Notes: a model not told the origin generated them from the sequence alone. Positions 18,587-28,066 are shown, counted from the stretch's first letter. The stretch is 64,000 nt of DNA from Sphingomonas naasensis (GCF_004792695.1 NZ_SRXU01000001.1:496001-560000), one strand, 5' to 3'. Made by a program: numbers and translations.

Positions 18587-20236
18587 ATGAAAGCCACTCG
18601 CCGCGAAACGCTCGGCCTTGCGGTCGGAACCGCCGGGATGCTCGGCCTGCCGGGCGAGGCACGCCCGGCCACGATGCCGGCGCAGAAAATGGGCGTCGAG
18701 GGCCAGCGCGTCCCGGACCTCGGCGACGGCCGTTACCGCAACCCGGTGCTCGCCGGCGATCGGCCCGATCCCAATGTGCTGAAGGACGGCGACGACTATT
18801 ACGCCACCTTCTCGTCCTTCCAATATTATCCCGGCGTGCCGATCTGGCATTCGCGTGATCTGGTCCACTGGACTCCGGTCACCACCGCGCTGCGCAGGAA
18901 TATTGGCTCGGTGTGGGCGCTCGACATCGCCAGGCACGATTGGCGCTATTTCATCTACATCCCCGCGCTCGATCCGCGCGACGACGCGCGGCCACTCAAG
19001 ACGTGGGTGATACATGCGGCCGACATGCGCGGGCCGTGGAGCGATCCGATCGACATGCGCATCGATGGCTATATCGATCCCGGCCACGCGGTGGGCGAGG
19101 ACGGCAAGCGCTACCTCTTCTTCAACGGCGGCCACCGCGTCCGGATCAGCGACGACGGCCTCTCCGCCGCCGGCAAGGTCGAGCATGTCTATGACGGCTG
19201 GCCGATCCCCGAAGACTGGATCATCGAGGGTTTCGCGCTCGAAGGCCCCAAGCTGCTCCGCAGGGACGGCTGGTTCTACATGTTCTCGGGGCAAGGCGGG
19301 ACGGCGGGGCCGCCGACGAGCCATATGGTGGTGGTCGCGCGGTCACGCTCGATCCATGGTCCGTGGCAGAATTGCCCGGACAATCCGATCGTCCGGACCG
19401 CCCATCGCGACGAGCCCTGGTGGTCGCGCGGGCACGCGACCGCAGTCGAGGGCCCGGCCGGCGATTGGTGGCTGGTTTATCACGGCTATGAGAACGGTTT
19501 CCGCACGCTCGGCCGGCAGATGCTGCTCGAGCCGATCGCCTGGACCGCCGATGGCTGGCCGCGCGCGCTGGGCGGTGATCTGTCGCAACCACTCGCCAAG
19601 CCCGTGCCCGCCGCGTCGGGCCCGCATGGCGCCGCGCTGTCGGGTTTCACCGAGGATGCGTTGCGCACGAGGCTGGCATTCCATGCGCCGCGAGCGGACT
19701 ATCTGCGACGGGTAAAGCTCGGTGGCGGCGTTCTCCGCCTCGCGGGCCAGGGGACCGGTCCGGCGGACGCTTCACCGCTGTTGTTCGTGGCGGGGGACCG
19801 CGCGTACGAAGTCTCGGTCGAGCTCGAGATCGAGCCCGGGGCACAGGGCGGACTCGTGCTGTTCTACGACGAGAAACTGTTCTGCGGGCTCGGCCTTTCC
19901 GAAGGGAAGCTGCACGCATGGCGCATCGGTCAGGAGGAGCGCTGGCCGCCCGGCGGCCCGGCCGCGACCCGGCGGCTGCATCTGCGCGCGGTCAACGACG
20001 AGAATGTCGTCACCTTCTTTCACAGTGCCGACGGCGCGCGCTGGACCAAGGAACGCTCGTTCGAGGTCGCCGGCTACAACCACAATGTCGCGGACGGGTT
20101 TCTGAGCCTGCGCCCCGGCATCTACGCCGCTGGCAAGGGCGGCGTCACCTTCCATAACCTGACCTATCGCGCGCGCGGCAGCGCTATGACGGGGCGCAAT
20201 CCCGCGGCGCTGCAATCATCAAGGGGAGAGCCATGA
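18587..20236 (+). CDS. GH43-family glycosidase with C-terminal concanavalin-like domain
   Basis: The ~549-residue protein starts MKATRRETLGLAVG, a twin-arginine-type signal. The five-bladed propeller of GH43 covers residues ~45-340: general base Asp in LAGDRPDPNVLKDGDDYY, pKa-modulating Asp in GYIDPGHAVGEDG, and general acid Glu in FALEGPKLLRRDGWFYMFS. Residues ~370-540 resemble the beta-sandwich often appended to GH43 beta-xylosidases and arabinofuranosidases (VSVELEIEPGAQGGLVLFYD, FEVAGYNHNVADGFLSLRPG). GGGAG at 18577-18581 lies 5 nt before ATG 18587; GTG 18581 is less likely. It probably removes beta-xylose or alpha-L-arabinofuranose. The gene overlaps the GH31 gene by 4 nt. Confidence 0.92.
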   Translation: MKATRRETLGLAVGTAGMLGLPGEARPATMPAQKMGVEGQRVPDLGDGRYRNPVLAGDRPDPNVLKDGDDYYATFSSFQYYPGVPIWHSRDLVHWTPVTTALRRNIGSVWALDIARHDWRYFIYIPALDPRDDARPLKTWVIHAADMRGPWSDPIDMRIDGYIDPGHAVGEDGKRYLFFNGGHRVRISDDGLSAAGKVEHVYDGWPIPEDWIIEGFALEGPKLLRRDGWFYMFSGQGGTAGPPTSHMVVVARSRSIHGPWQNCPDNPIVRTAHRDEPWWSRGHATAVEGPAGDWWLVYHGYENGFRTLGRQMLLEPIAWTADGWPRALGGDLSQPLAKPVPAASGPHGAALSGFTEDALRTRLAFHAPRADYLRRVKLGGGVLRLAGQGTGPADASPLLFVAGDRAYEVSVELEIEPGAQGGLVLFYDEKLFCGLGLSEGKLHAWRIGQEERWPPGGPAATRRLHLRAVNDENVVTFFHSADGARWTKERSFEVAGYNHNVADGFLSLRPGIYAAGKGGVTFHNLTYRARGSAMTGRNPAALQSSRGEP

Positions 20237-22557
20237 TCCTTCGAAGCCTTTTGCTCGCAAGTGCCACCCTGGCCGCCAGCCCCGCCGCGGCGCAGGCGCT
20301 CGCCACGGTGGACCGCAACGGCAGCCTCGTGTCGATCGAGGCCTATGGCCCCAACATCGTCCATGTGACGATCGCGCTGGATCGCAAGGAACTCGACGCG
20401 GGCCCCGGCTACGGCATCATCGGCAAGGCCGACCCGGCAGGCTGGACCCATCGCAGCGATGCGAGCGGCGACGTGTTCGCATCGTCGGCGCTGCGCGTGA
20501 CGGTCGATGCCAAGGCCTGGCCAAAGCCGCCGACCCAGATGGAGCGCTATTTCGTCCCCTCGCTGCCGCCCGTCTCGATCGCGATCGCCGGCGCCGACGG
20601 GCGCGAGATCACGCGGATGAGCGGCTGGGAGCTGGCGCCGCAGACCGTCAACGGCGAGAAGACCTTCCGCGTCGGCGCGAGCTTCGCCGACACTGCGGAC
20701 ACCCATTATTACGGCCTCGGCCAGAATCAGGAAGGCGTTCTCGATCTGCGCGGGCGCACGATCGACTGCCGCCACAATTACGATGCCCCCGCCGGCGAGA
20801 CGGTGTGCGTGCCCTTCCTCGTCACCAACAAGGGCTATGGGATCGTCTGGGACAATCCGGCGGCGACCCTCGTCTCGCCCGGCCTGCACAGCGCCACACG
20901 CTTCCAGTCGCAGGTCGGCGAGCGCGTGTCCTTCTTCGTGATCACCGGCGACAGTGCCGACGCGCTCTATGCCGGCTATGCCAGGCTGACCGGCGAGACG
21001 CCCCTCCCCCCCAAGGCGGCGTTCGGGCTGATCCAGAGCAAGGCGCGCTACGAGAGCCGCGACGAGCTGATGCGCATCGCCGATGGCTATCGCAGCCGCA
21101 AATATCCGCTCGACATCATGGTGCTCGACTGGTTCCACTGGACCCGGATGGGGCAGCTCGACATCGATCGGAACGCCTTTCCCGACCCCGCCGGCATGAA
21201 CCGCCAGCTGCACGATTGGGGCATGCGCTCGATCATCAGCGTGTGGCCGCGCTTCGAGCGTGAATCGCGCTATTACGACATGCTCTCGGCCAGGGGATGG
21301 CTGCTCAAGGATGCCGACGGTCAGACCGCCGACGGCCTTCCGGTCCGCGCCGATCGCGCCGGCGCGCTGCTCGACAGCACCAATGCCGAAGCCCGGGCGT
21401 GGTTCTGGACCAAGATCCGCGACAATATCGCCAGCGAGGGTTTCGACTGGTTCTGGCTCGATGAGACCGAGCCCGATCTCGTGCCCGCGGGGCATTTCTA
21501 TTCGCTCGGCTCGGGCGACCGCTATTACAATCTCTATCCGCTGGTGCACACCAGCGGCGTCGCCGAAGGCTCGGCGCGCGATCGGCCCGACAAGCGCAAC
21601 CTGATCCTGTCGCGCGCCGCTTATCTCGGGGTGCAGCGCAACGGCGCGCTGTTCTGGTCGTCGGACGTCCATTCGACCTGGGAGGCGCTGCGCCGACAGG
21701 TCCCGACCGGGCTCAACTTCACCGCGAGCGGCATGGCATATTGGAGCAGCGACACCGGCGGCTGGATGTGGCCGAGCGGCCCGAGGGCCGAGCGTCCGCT
21801 GCTTGTCGATCCCGCCGGCGCGACCGCGATGGGCGCGGATTATGCCGACTATCCCGAGCTCTTCGTCCGTTGGTTCCAGTACAACACCTTCACCCCGACG
21901 CTGCGCATCCACGGCCAGCGCCCGGCGACGGCGATCTGGGAATATGGCAAGGCGGCCGAACCGATCCTCGCCGACTATCTGCGGCTGCGCTACGCGCTCG
22001 TCCCCTATCTCTATTCGCTCGGACGGCAGACCTCGGAGACCGGGGCGCCGTTCATGCGCGCGCTGTTCATGGACTTCCCCGACGATCCCGAAGCGGCGAC
22101 GATCGGCGATCAATATATGTTCGGGCCGGCGTTTCTCGTGGCGCCGGTCACCGGGCAGGGCCGCACCAGCCGCCGGGTCTATCTGCCCAAGGGAAGCGAC
22201 TGGTACGATTACTGGACCAACCGGCGGTACAGCGGCGGCCAGACGATCGACGCGGCGGCGCCGATCGAGCGGATCCCGCTGTTCGTCCGTGCGGGCTCGA
22301 TCGTGCCGATCGGCGCGGCGGTTTCGAGCACCGCGGAGAAGCAGGCGCTTGCGGCGATCCGCGTCTATCCGGGTCGCGACGCCCGCTTCACGCTCTATGA
22401 CGACGACGGCACCACCAATGCCTATCGCGCGGGCAAGGGCATCGAGGCCGAACTGGTCTGGAACGAGCGTAGCGGGACGCTGTCGAGCACGACCCGGTTG
22501 CCGTCCGGGCAGGATGCGGCGAAGCTCGTCCAGATAGTGCGGAGCCCGACGGAATGA
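20233..22557 (+). CDS. GH31-family alpha-glycosidase (alpha-xylosidase-like), exported
   Basis: The 774-residue enzyme has a signal peptide (MILRSLLLASATLAASPAAAQA), an N-terminal beta-sandwich, a (beta/alpha)8 barrel and C-terminal beta domains, the normal GH31 layout. The nucleophile is the Asp in WFWLDETEPDLV and the acid/base the Asp in LFWSSDVHSTWEAL. LGQNQEGVLDLRG and YPLDIMVLDWFHWTRMG are further family marks. GH31 covers alpha-xylosidases and alpha-glucosidases. Beside GH35, GH39 and GH43 an alpha-xylosidase acting on xyloglucan oligosaccharides is the best guess. The gene starts in an ATGA overlap with GH43 and its stop overlaps an alternative start of the GH35 gene. Confidence 0.93.
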   Translation: MILRSLLLASATLAASPAAAQALATVDRNGSLVSIEAYGPNIVHVTIALDRKELDAGPGYGIIGKADPAGWTHRSDASGDVFASSALRVTVDAKAWPKPPTQMERYFVPSLPPVSIAIAGADGREITRMSGWELAPQTVNGEKTFRVGASFADTADTHYYGLGQNQEGVLDLRGRTIDCRHNYDAPAGETVCVPFLVTNKGYGIVWDNPAATLVSPGLHSATRFQSQVGERVSFFVITGDSADALYAGYARLTGETPLPPKAAFGLIQSKARYESRDELMRIADGYRSRKYPLDIMVLDWFHWTRMGQLDIDRNAFPDPAGMNRQLHDWGMRSIISVWPRFERESRYYDMLSARGWLLKDADGQTADGLPVRADRAGALLDSTNAEARAWFWTKIRDNIASEGFDWFWLDETEPDLVPAGHFYSLGSGDRYYNLYPLVHTSGVAEGSARDRPDKRNLILSRAAYLGVQRNGALFWSSDVHSTWEALRRQVPTGLNFTASGMAYWSSDTGGWMWPSGPRAERPLLVDPAGATAMGADYADYPELFVRWFQYNTFTPTLRIHGQRPATAIWEYGKAAEPILADYLRLRYALVPYLYSLGRQTSETGAPFMRALFMDFPDDPEAATIGDQYMFGPAFLVAPVTGQGRTSRRVYLPKGSDWYDYWTNRRYSGGQTIDAAAPIERIPLFVRAGSIVPIGAAVSSTAEKQALAAIRVYPGRDARFTLYDDDGTTNAYRAGKGIEAELVWNERSGTLSSTTRLPSGQDAAKLVQIVRSPTE

Positions 22558-22570
22558 AGCGGGTGAAACA

Positions 22571-22578
22571 GGGAGGGG
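22571..22578 (+). promoter_or_regulatory. Ribosome binding site deciding the GH35 start
   Basis: GGGAGGGG lies 5 nt before ATG at 22584. It favours that start over the ATG at 22554, which overlaps the GH31 stop but has no good site and would lengthen the n-region of the signal peptide. Confidence 0.55.
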
Positions 22579-22583
22579 CGCAG

Positions 22584-24206
22584 ATGCGGCAAAGGATGGC
22601 GTGGCTGGTGGGCGCGAGCGCGGCCACGCTGTTGGCGGGAGCGCTTCCGGCGCAAGAGGCGCCGCGCATCGTGACGCGCGACGGACGGCACGCGCTGTTC
22701 GTCGACGGTGCGCCCTTCCTGATGCTCGGCGCGCAGGCCAATAATTCGAGCAACTACCCCGCGATGCTGCCCAAGGTCTGGCCGGTGGTCGAGGCGATGC
22801 ACGCCAACACGCTCGAGATCCCGATCGCGTGGGAGCAGGTCGAGCCGGTCGAGGGGCAGTTCGACTTCGCCTTTCTCGACACGCTGATCGAGCAGGCGCG
22901 CGCGCACAAGCTCCGCCTCGTGCTGCTGTGGTTCGCGACATGGAAGAACACCGGCAACAGCTATGCCCCCGAATGGGTGAAGCGCGACACCGGCCGCTTC
23001 CCGCGGATGCGGAAGCCCGACGGCGCGACGCACTACGCGCTCAGCCCGCACGGCCGGAACACGCTCGAGGCCGACAAGCGCGCTTTCGTCGCGATGATGA
23101 AGCACCTCGCCAGGATCGACCGCGATCATACCGTGATCATGGTGCAGCCCGAGAATGAGGCGGGCAGCTACGAGCTCGCCCGCGACCATGCGCCCGAAGC
23201 GGAGCGGCTGTTCCGGGGCGCGGTGCCCGCCGAGCTGGTTCGCGCGCTCAAGGTCAAGCCGGGAAGCTGGACCGCGGTCTTCGGCAAGCGCGCCGAGCAA
23301 TATTTCCAGACCTGGCATCTCGCGCGCTATATCGACGAGATCGCGGCTGCCGGTAAGGCAGTGAAGCCGCTGCCGATGTACGTCAACGCCGCGCTGGGCG
23401 ATGCGTTCACCGACGAGGGCGGCAATGTCGGGCCGTCGGGCGGTCCGAACTGGAACGTCATCCCGGTGTGGAAAACGGCGGCGCCGCACATCGATCTGGT
23501 TGCGCCCGACATCTACAAACGCGACGCGCTCGCGGTGGAGAGCTTGCTCGACAAATATGCGCAGCGCGACAATGCCTTGATGGTGCCCGAGATCGGCAAT
23601 GCGCTCGATTATGCGCGCTTCCTCTGGCCGGCGCTCGGGCGCGGCGCGATCGGCTTCGCGCCCTTCGGCATGGATGCCACCGGCTTCTTCAATTACCCGC
23701 TCGGCGCCAAGGCGCTCGATCCGGCGACGATGGAAGCCTTTGCCGGTCCCTATGCGATGCTCGCGCCGATGGCCGGCGATTGGGCGCGCATCGCCTTCGA
23801 GAACCCGGTCTGGGGCACGGCGAAGGGCGCCAAGGCGCAGTCCACCGTCCTCGGCCGCTGGCGGATCGCCGCGGAATATGGCCAGTGGCAGATGGGCGAG
23901 CCGGGCTGGACGAGCTGGATCAAGATGGACCGGCCGCCGCTCGCGGAGGCGCCGGTCGGCGGGATGGTCGTGGCGCAGCTCGGTCCCGACACCTTCCTGA
24001 TCAGTGGCAGCCATGTCCGGGTGCGGCTGTCTCCGGTCAACGCCGCCCCCGGCGAGCAGGCGCAGCTGATCAGCGCCGAGGAGGGCAGCTTCGTCGCCGG
24101 CAAATGGACGATGCGCCGCCGCTGGAATGGCGACCAGATCGATTATGGCCTCAACTTCACCGGCGAGCCGGTGATGCTCAAGGTGACGATGGGGCTGTAT
24201 CGATAG
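22584..24206 (+). CDS. GH35-family beta-galactosidase-like enzyme, exported
   Basis: The 540-residue protein has a signal peptide (MRQRMAWLVGASAATLLAG) and a GH35-type barrel. Matches include GAQANNSSNYPAMLPKVWPV, ANTLEIPIAWEQVEPVEGQF, the acid/base Glu in VMVQPENEAGSYE and the probable nucleophile Glu in LMVPEIGNALDYARFLW. The C-terminal ~130 residues match the all-beta domain found in the bacterial GH35 group that includes xyloglucan-active beta-galactosidases (Cellvibrio Bgl35A type). It is the last gene of the island on this strand; the next gene is convergent 4 nt downstream. The expected product is galactose removed from xyloglucan-type side chains, which would expose xylose to the GH31 enzyme. 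Confidence 0.85.
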   Translation: MRQRMAWLVGASAATLLAGALPAQEAPRIVTRDGRHALFVDGAPFLMLGAQANNSSNYPAMLPKVWPVVEAMHANTLEIPIAWEQVEPVEGQFDFAFLDTLIEQARAHKLRLVLLWFATWKNTGNSYAPEWVKRDTGRFPRMRKPDGATHYALSPHGRNTLEADKRAFVAMMKHLARIDRDHTVIMVQPENEAGSYELARDHAPEAERLFRGAVPAELVRALKVKPGSWTAVFGKRAEQYFQTWHLARYIDEIAAAGKAVKPLPMYVNAALGDAFTDEGGNVGPSGGPNWNVIPVWKTAAPHIDLVAPDIYKRDALAVESLLDKYAQRDNALMVPEIGNALDYARFLWPALGRGAIGFAPFGMDATGFFNYPLGAKALDPATMEAFAGPYAMLAPMAGDWARIAFENPVWGTAKGAKAQSTVLGRWRIAAEYGQWQMGEPGWTSWIKMDRPPLAEAPVGGMVVAQLGPDTFLISGSHVRVRLSPVNAAPGEQAQLISAEEGSFVAGKWTMRRRWNGDQIDYGLNFTGEPVMLKVTMGLYR

Positions 24207-24210
24207 GCCG

Positions 24211-25380
24211 CTAGCCGGCGTTGCCGATCCGGACCGAGTCCAGCCCGAGCCACGCCGCCATCCGGTCGAGCTCGATCACGAGGCGCTCCTGCGTTTCGGC
24301 AGGCGCCCCGGGCTCGAGCGTGACGCGGTTCGCGCGCAGGACGCCGGCCTGACGGTCGGCCTTGAGATCGACGCGCGCGACCAGCGCCTCGTCCATCAGG
24401 AACGGCAGCACATAATAGCCATGCGCGCGCTTATCCTGCGGCACATAGATCTCGATCCGGTAGCGGAAGCCGAACAGCCTTTCGGCGCGGCCGCGTTCCC
24501 AGACGAGCGGATCGAACGGCGCGAGCAGCGCGGCGCCGCGGATCCGGCGCGGAATCCGCGCATCGCGGTGCAGCCACGCCTTCTGGCTCCAGCCCTCGAC
24601 CGCCACAGGCACGAGGATCCCCGCCTCGATCAGCGCAGCGATCGCATGATCGGCCTCGTCCGGCTTGAGCCGGAAATAGTCGCGCAGCTCCGCCGCGGTC
24701 GCGATGCCGAGCGCCCGCGCGCTGCGCGCGATCAGCGCGCGTTGCGCGCTGATCGCGTCGGGCGTCGGCAACTCCAGCACCGCCTTCGGCAGCACGCGTT
24801 CGGGCAAGTCGTAGAGCCGCGCGAAGCTGCCGCGGCGGGTGGCCGTCGTGATCTGGCCCGACCAGAACAGCCATTCGAGCGCGTGCTTGGTGTGGCTCCA
24901 TTCCCACCAGCCGCTCTTGCTCGATCCCTGCTCGAAATCGGCGGCGGCCATCGGGCCTTCGGCGATTATCCGATCGAGCACCGCCTGCGCTTCGGGCCGC
25001 TGCTCGGTGGCGAAGCGGCGGAGCGCCCGGTAGCCGATCTCGCCACGCTCGGCGCGCGCCATCCGCCAGCGCAGCAAGGGATGCAGGTCGAGCGGCAACA
25101 GCGAGGCCTCGTGCGCCCAATATTCGAACAGCCGCCGCTGCCGCTTCGGGCCCCAGGCGTGCCGCTCGAGCAGGGTGCGGTCATAGCCTCCCAGCCGCGA
25201 GAAGGCGGGGAGATAATGCGCCCGGGTGAGCACGTTGACACTGTCGATCTGGAACAGCCCGAGCCGGTCGAGCGTCGCCAGCAGGCGCGCCGCGCCCGGC
25301 CGTTCGGGATGGCGGACGCCGAAGCCCTGCGCGGCGAGCGCGACCCGGCGCGCCTCGCGGAGTGAGAGTTTCGTCGTCAC
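24211..25380 (-). CDS. YcaQ/AlkX-like winged-helix DNA glycosylase
   Basis: The ~389-residue protein is of the HTH_42 family (YcaQ/AlkZ), winged-helix DNA glycosylases that open interstrand crosslinks or remove bulky alkyl lesions. LSLREARRVALAAQGF opens the domain. FQIDSVNVLTRAHYLPAFSR carries the QxD catalytic motif typical of the YcaQ/AlkX branch, where the AlkZ branch has QxQ. RLFEYWAHEASLLPL and LLAPFDPLVWERGRAERLFGF are further family marks. I prefer GTG at 25380 (AGAGG upstream, domain begins at once); a start at 25416 would add 12 residues. It is unrelated to its glycosidase neighbours and convergent with them. Confidence 0.85.
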   Translation of the reverse strand: MTTKLSLREARRVALAAQGFGVRHPERPGAARLLATLDRLGLFQIDSVNVLTRAHYLPAFSRLGGYDRTLLERHAWGPKRQRRLFEYWAHEASLLPLDLHPLLRWRMARAERGEIGYRALRRFATEQRPEAQAVLDRIIAEGPMAAADFEQGSSKSGWWEWSHTKHALEWLFWSGQITTATRRGSFARLYDLPERVLPKAVLELPTPDAISAQRALIARSARALGIATAAELRDYFRLKPDEADHAIAALIEAGILVPVAVEGWSQKAWLHRDARIPRRIRGAALLAPFDPLVWERGRAERLFGFRYRIEIYVPQDKRAHGYYVLPFLMDEALVARVDLKADRQAGVLRANRVTLEPGAPAETQERLVIELDRMAAWLGLDSVRIGNAG

Positions 25381-25443
25381 GCGCTGCCTCTGGGCAACAG
25401 CGCTAGCGAAGGTCAAGCCCCGGCACGGGCCGGTCGGCGACGG

Positions 25444-27951
25444 CTAGAACCGCGTTCCCGCCCTGATGCCGATCGTCCGCGGCATGATCGGGACGATATA
25501 ATGCCGTTGATCGCACGCGCCGCATTGCTGGAAGCGCGATATCTGCCCGCGCTCGTCCCAGATGTTTTGCGCGAACAGCTCGAAATTATAGCGCGACAGC
25601 TCGAATCCGAAGGCGAGGTTACCGGTCGTATAGGCCTCGAGCCTGCCGAGCGCCGCCGCCTTGGCGATCCGGATGTCCGACGAGGCGGAGCTCTGATGCG
25701 CGATCAGCCCCTGCACATAGCCGCGGCCCGATCCGATCGGCACGGCATAGCGCGCGGTGCCGCTGATCTTGAAGCGCGGCGTGATCGGCAGACGCGTACC
25801 TTCGGGCGCCAGCACGTCGCTGCCATCGCCGATGCAGATCTGCGTCTCGCACAGATCCTCGCGCGTCTTGGCGTCGGTGTACGATCCCGCCGCCGTCAGC
25901 GAGAGTCCGCCGAGCGCGAGGTTGGCGTCCATCTCGACGCCGCGAATGCGCGCATCGGGCCCGTTCTGGATGATCGTGAAGCTGTTCTCGCCGAGGAACG
26001 AGAATTGGAAGTCCTTCCAGCTCTGCTGGTAGATCGCGCCGTTGAAGCGCAACCTGCCGTCGGCCAGCGTGGTCTTCCAGCCGAGCTCGTAATTGTAGAG
26101 GACGTCGGTGGCATAAGGCGCGACGTCGCCGCGGCGATTGATCCCGCCCGGCCGGAAGCCGCTCGAGGCGACGGCGTAGAAGAGCAGGTCGTCGCTCGGC
26201 TTCCACGTCAGGTTGAAGCGATAGGTTACGCCCTGCCCGCTCGTCTCCTTGGGCCGGAGCTCGCCCGCCACATAGGTCGCGAGATTGGTGCAGGGCCCGC
26301 CCGAGACCGTCGCCGGGAGCAGCGTGTTGGTCGCGCTCCCGTCCAGATAGGCGTCGCGCAAGGTCCGCCCATCGGCGAGGAAACAGCTGGCGACGCCGGT
26401 GCGCGAGCTTCCCGCGGCGTTGAACGGCGACGCGGTGTAGGGGCGTCCGTCGGCGGGATCGACGCCCGGATTCCTGCCGAAGCCGAAGAAGCCGATCAGC
26501 GAATTGTCGAAGATATAGGCGCGCGCGCCCGCGGTGAAGCTGATCTTCGGCGTCAGGTCGAAGCTCGCCTCGCCGAACATCGCATAGTCCTTGTCGACGC
26601 GGTGCTGCTGGGTGAGCCACAAGGTGCCCGGCGAGCCGTTGACCGAAACCGCGTCGCCGAGATTGGGGATCTGATAGTCCTGATGGATCAGGTTCGACTG
26701 ACGCTGGTAGAACATGCCCGCGACGACCCGGAAACGCTCTTCGGACGGCGAAGCGACGCGCAGCTCCTGGCTGGTCTTCTTGAAATGGTCCGACGCGACC
26801 ACGACCTGGCGTGGATCGATCGTGTTGCCGGCATTGTCCTGATAATAGAAATAGCCGGCGAGCCCGCCGACCGAGGCGTAGAGATTGTCATAAGCCTCGG
26901 AATAATCGGTATAGTCGCTCGACGAGGCGGTTCTCCGGTCGAGATAGGCACCGGCATAGGTGACGTCCCAGTTGCCGATCTTTCCCTCGATCGTCAGCGC
27001 GCCCTGGATGAAGCGATCGCGGCGATATTCGGGGTAGAAATGCTGGAGCTCGAGATCGCCGACCTGCGGATCGAAGCCATAGGTGCCGTGGCTGCGCATC
27101 TCCTGATACAGCACGCTCGGCGTGACGGTCCAGGTCTCGTCGAGATCGACCTTGAGCGCGGCGCGGCCGCCCCAGGTCTCGGTGTCGTTGTAATTCTCCT
27201 CGACGAATTCGTCGTTGTCGACGGTGATCCCGCCCGGCGTCGGCAGGAAGCTGCGCGTGCCGGGCACGTTGTCGATGAAGCCGGCGTCGCGCTGGTAGAA
27301 GCCGACGACACGCAGCGCCGCCCAGTTCGACAGCGGCGCGTTGATCATGCCTTCGAGCTTGCCGCCCTGCCCGCCATGCGCGACCGTGTTGACCTCGGCA
27401 TCGACGCGGCCGTCGAACGCCGAGGCGTCGGGTTTGTTGGTGATGATGCGGATCGTGCCCGCCTGGCTCGACGCGCCATACAGCGTGCCCTGCGGACCCG
27501 CGAGGCTCTCGATCCGGGCGATATCGTAGATATGAACGTCGAGCGTGCCGCCGATCGTCGTCACCGGCTGCTCGTCGAGATAGGAACCGACCGAAGGCAG
27601 CGAGCCCGAATGGTTGCCGTCACCGCCCGATGCGACGCCGCGCATATAGACGGTGGTGGAGCCCGGCTGGATGGTCTGGAACGCGACCGAGGGCAGCAGC
27701 TGGGTATATTCGTTGAAGTTCGAGATGTTGAGCTGATCGAGCTTGCGCGTGCCGATCGCCTGGATGCTGATCGGGACCGACTGGATGTTCTCGTCGCGCT
27801 TCTGCGCAGTGACGACGATCTCGTCGCGGTCGGGAGGAAGATCGGTGGGAGTAGTAGTTTGCGAATCCTGGGTCTGCGCGGCGGCGGGAAGCGTCAGGGC
27901 GGTCGAAGCGAGCAGCCCGGAAATCACGGCACGGCGCACGGATAGGATCAT
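25444..27951 (-). CDS. TonB-dependent receptor
   Basis: The ~835-residue receptor starts MILSVRRAVISGLLAS with a signal peptide ending near AAAQTQ. A TonB-box-like DEIVVTAQKRDENIQSVPIS and a plug with STTVYMRGVASGG, IARIESLAGPQGTLYG and AGTIRIITNKP follow, then a barrel ending IGIRAGTRF. This VTAQKR-ENIQ-VPIS pattern belongs to a large sphingomonad TBDT group often linked to small organic molecules rather than siderophores; the ligand is unknown. A TPR-sulfotransferase gene lies 115 nt upstream on the same strand and may be cotranscribed. ATG at 27951 is chosen over GTG 27963, which lacks a ribosome binding site. Confidence 0.95.
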   Translation of the reverse strand: MILSVRRAVISGLLASTALTLPAAAQTQDSQTTTPTDLPPDRDEIVVTAQKRDENIQSVPISIQAIGTRKLDQLNISNFNEYTQLLPSVAFQTIQPGSTTVYMRGVASGGDGNHSGSLPSVGSYLDEQPVTTIGGTLDVHIYDIARIESLAGPQGTLYGASSQAGTIRIITNKPDASAFDGRVDAEVNTVAHGGQGGKLEGMINAPLSNWAALRVVGFYQRDAGFIDNVPGTRSFLPTPGGITVDNDEFVEENYNDTETWGGRAALKVDLDETWTVTPSVLYQEMRSHGTYGFDPQVGDLELQHFYPEYRRDRFIQGALTIEGKIGNWDVTYAGAYLDRRTASSSDYTDYSEAYDNLYASVGGLAGYFYYQDNAGNTIDPRQVVVASDHFKKTSQELRVASPSEERFRVVAGMFYQRQSNLIHQDYQIPNLGDAVSVNGSPGTLWLTQQHRVDKDYAMFGEASFDLTPKISFTAGARAYIFDNSLIGFFGFGRNPGVDPADGRPYTASPFNAAGSSRTGVASCFLADGRTLRDAYLDGSATNTLLPATVSGGPCTNLATYVAGELRPKETSGQGVTYRFNLTWKPSDDLLFYAVASSGFRPGGINRRGDVAPYATDVLYNYELGWKTTLADGRLRFNGAIYQQSWKDFQFSFLGENSFTIIQNGPDARIRGVEMDANLALGGLSLTAAGSYTDAKTREDLCETQICIGDGSDVLAPEGTRLPITPRFKISGTARYAVPIGSGRGYVQGLIAHQSSASSDIRIAKAAALGRLEAYTTGNLAFGFELSRYNFELFAQNIWDERGQISRFQQCGACDQRHYIVPIMPRTIGIRAGTRF

Positions 27952-28066
27952 CGCAGCCCCCACGTAACATCAATGTAAGTAGAGACTGTGCTGCGACGCA
28001 GCAGCCGTCAATCGTCGCGCCGGATACCGATGTGCGTTCTTCGGCGACCGTGATGTTTCTGCAACG

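Noticed and set aside
20164..22941. 925-residue minus-strand frame opposite GH31
   Set aside because: Antisense to a GH31 gene with both catalytic motifs; composition is that of GC-rich shadow frames.
25501..27945. 814-residue plus-strand frame opposite the TBDT
   Set aside because: It is the antisense shadow of a clear TBDT gene, with Arg/Ala/Glu-rich composition and no domains.
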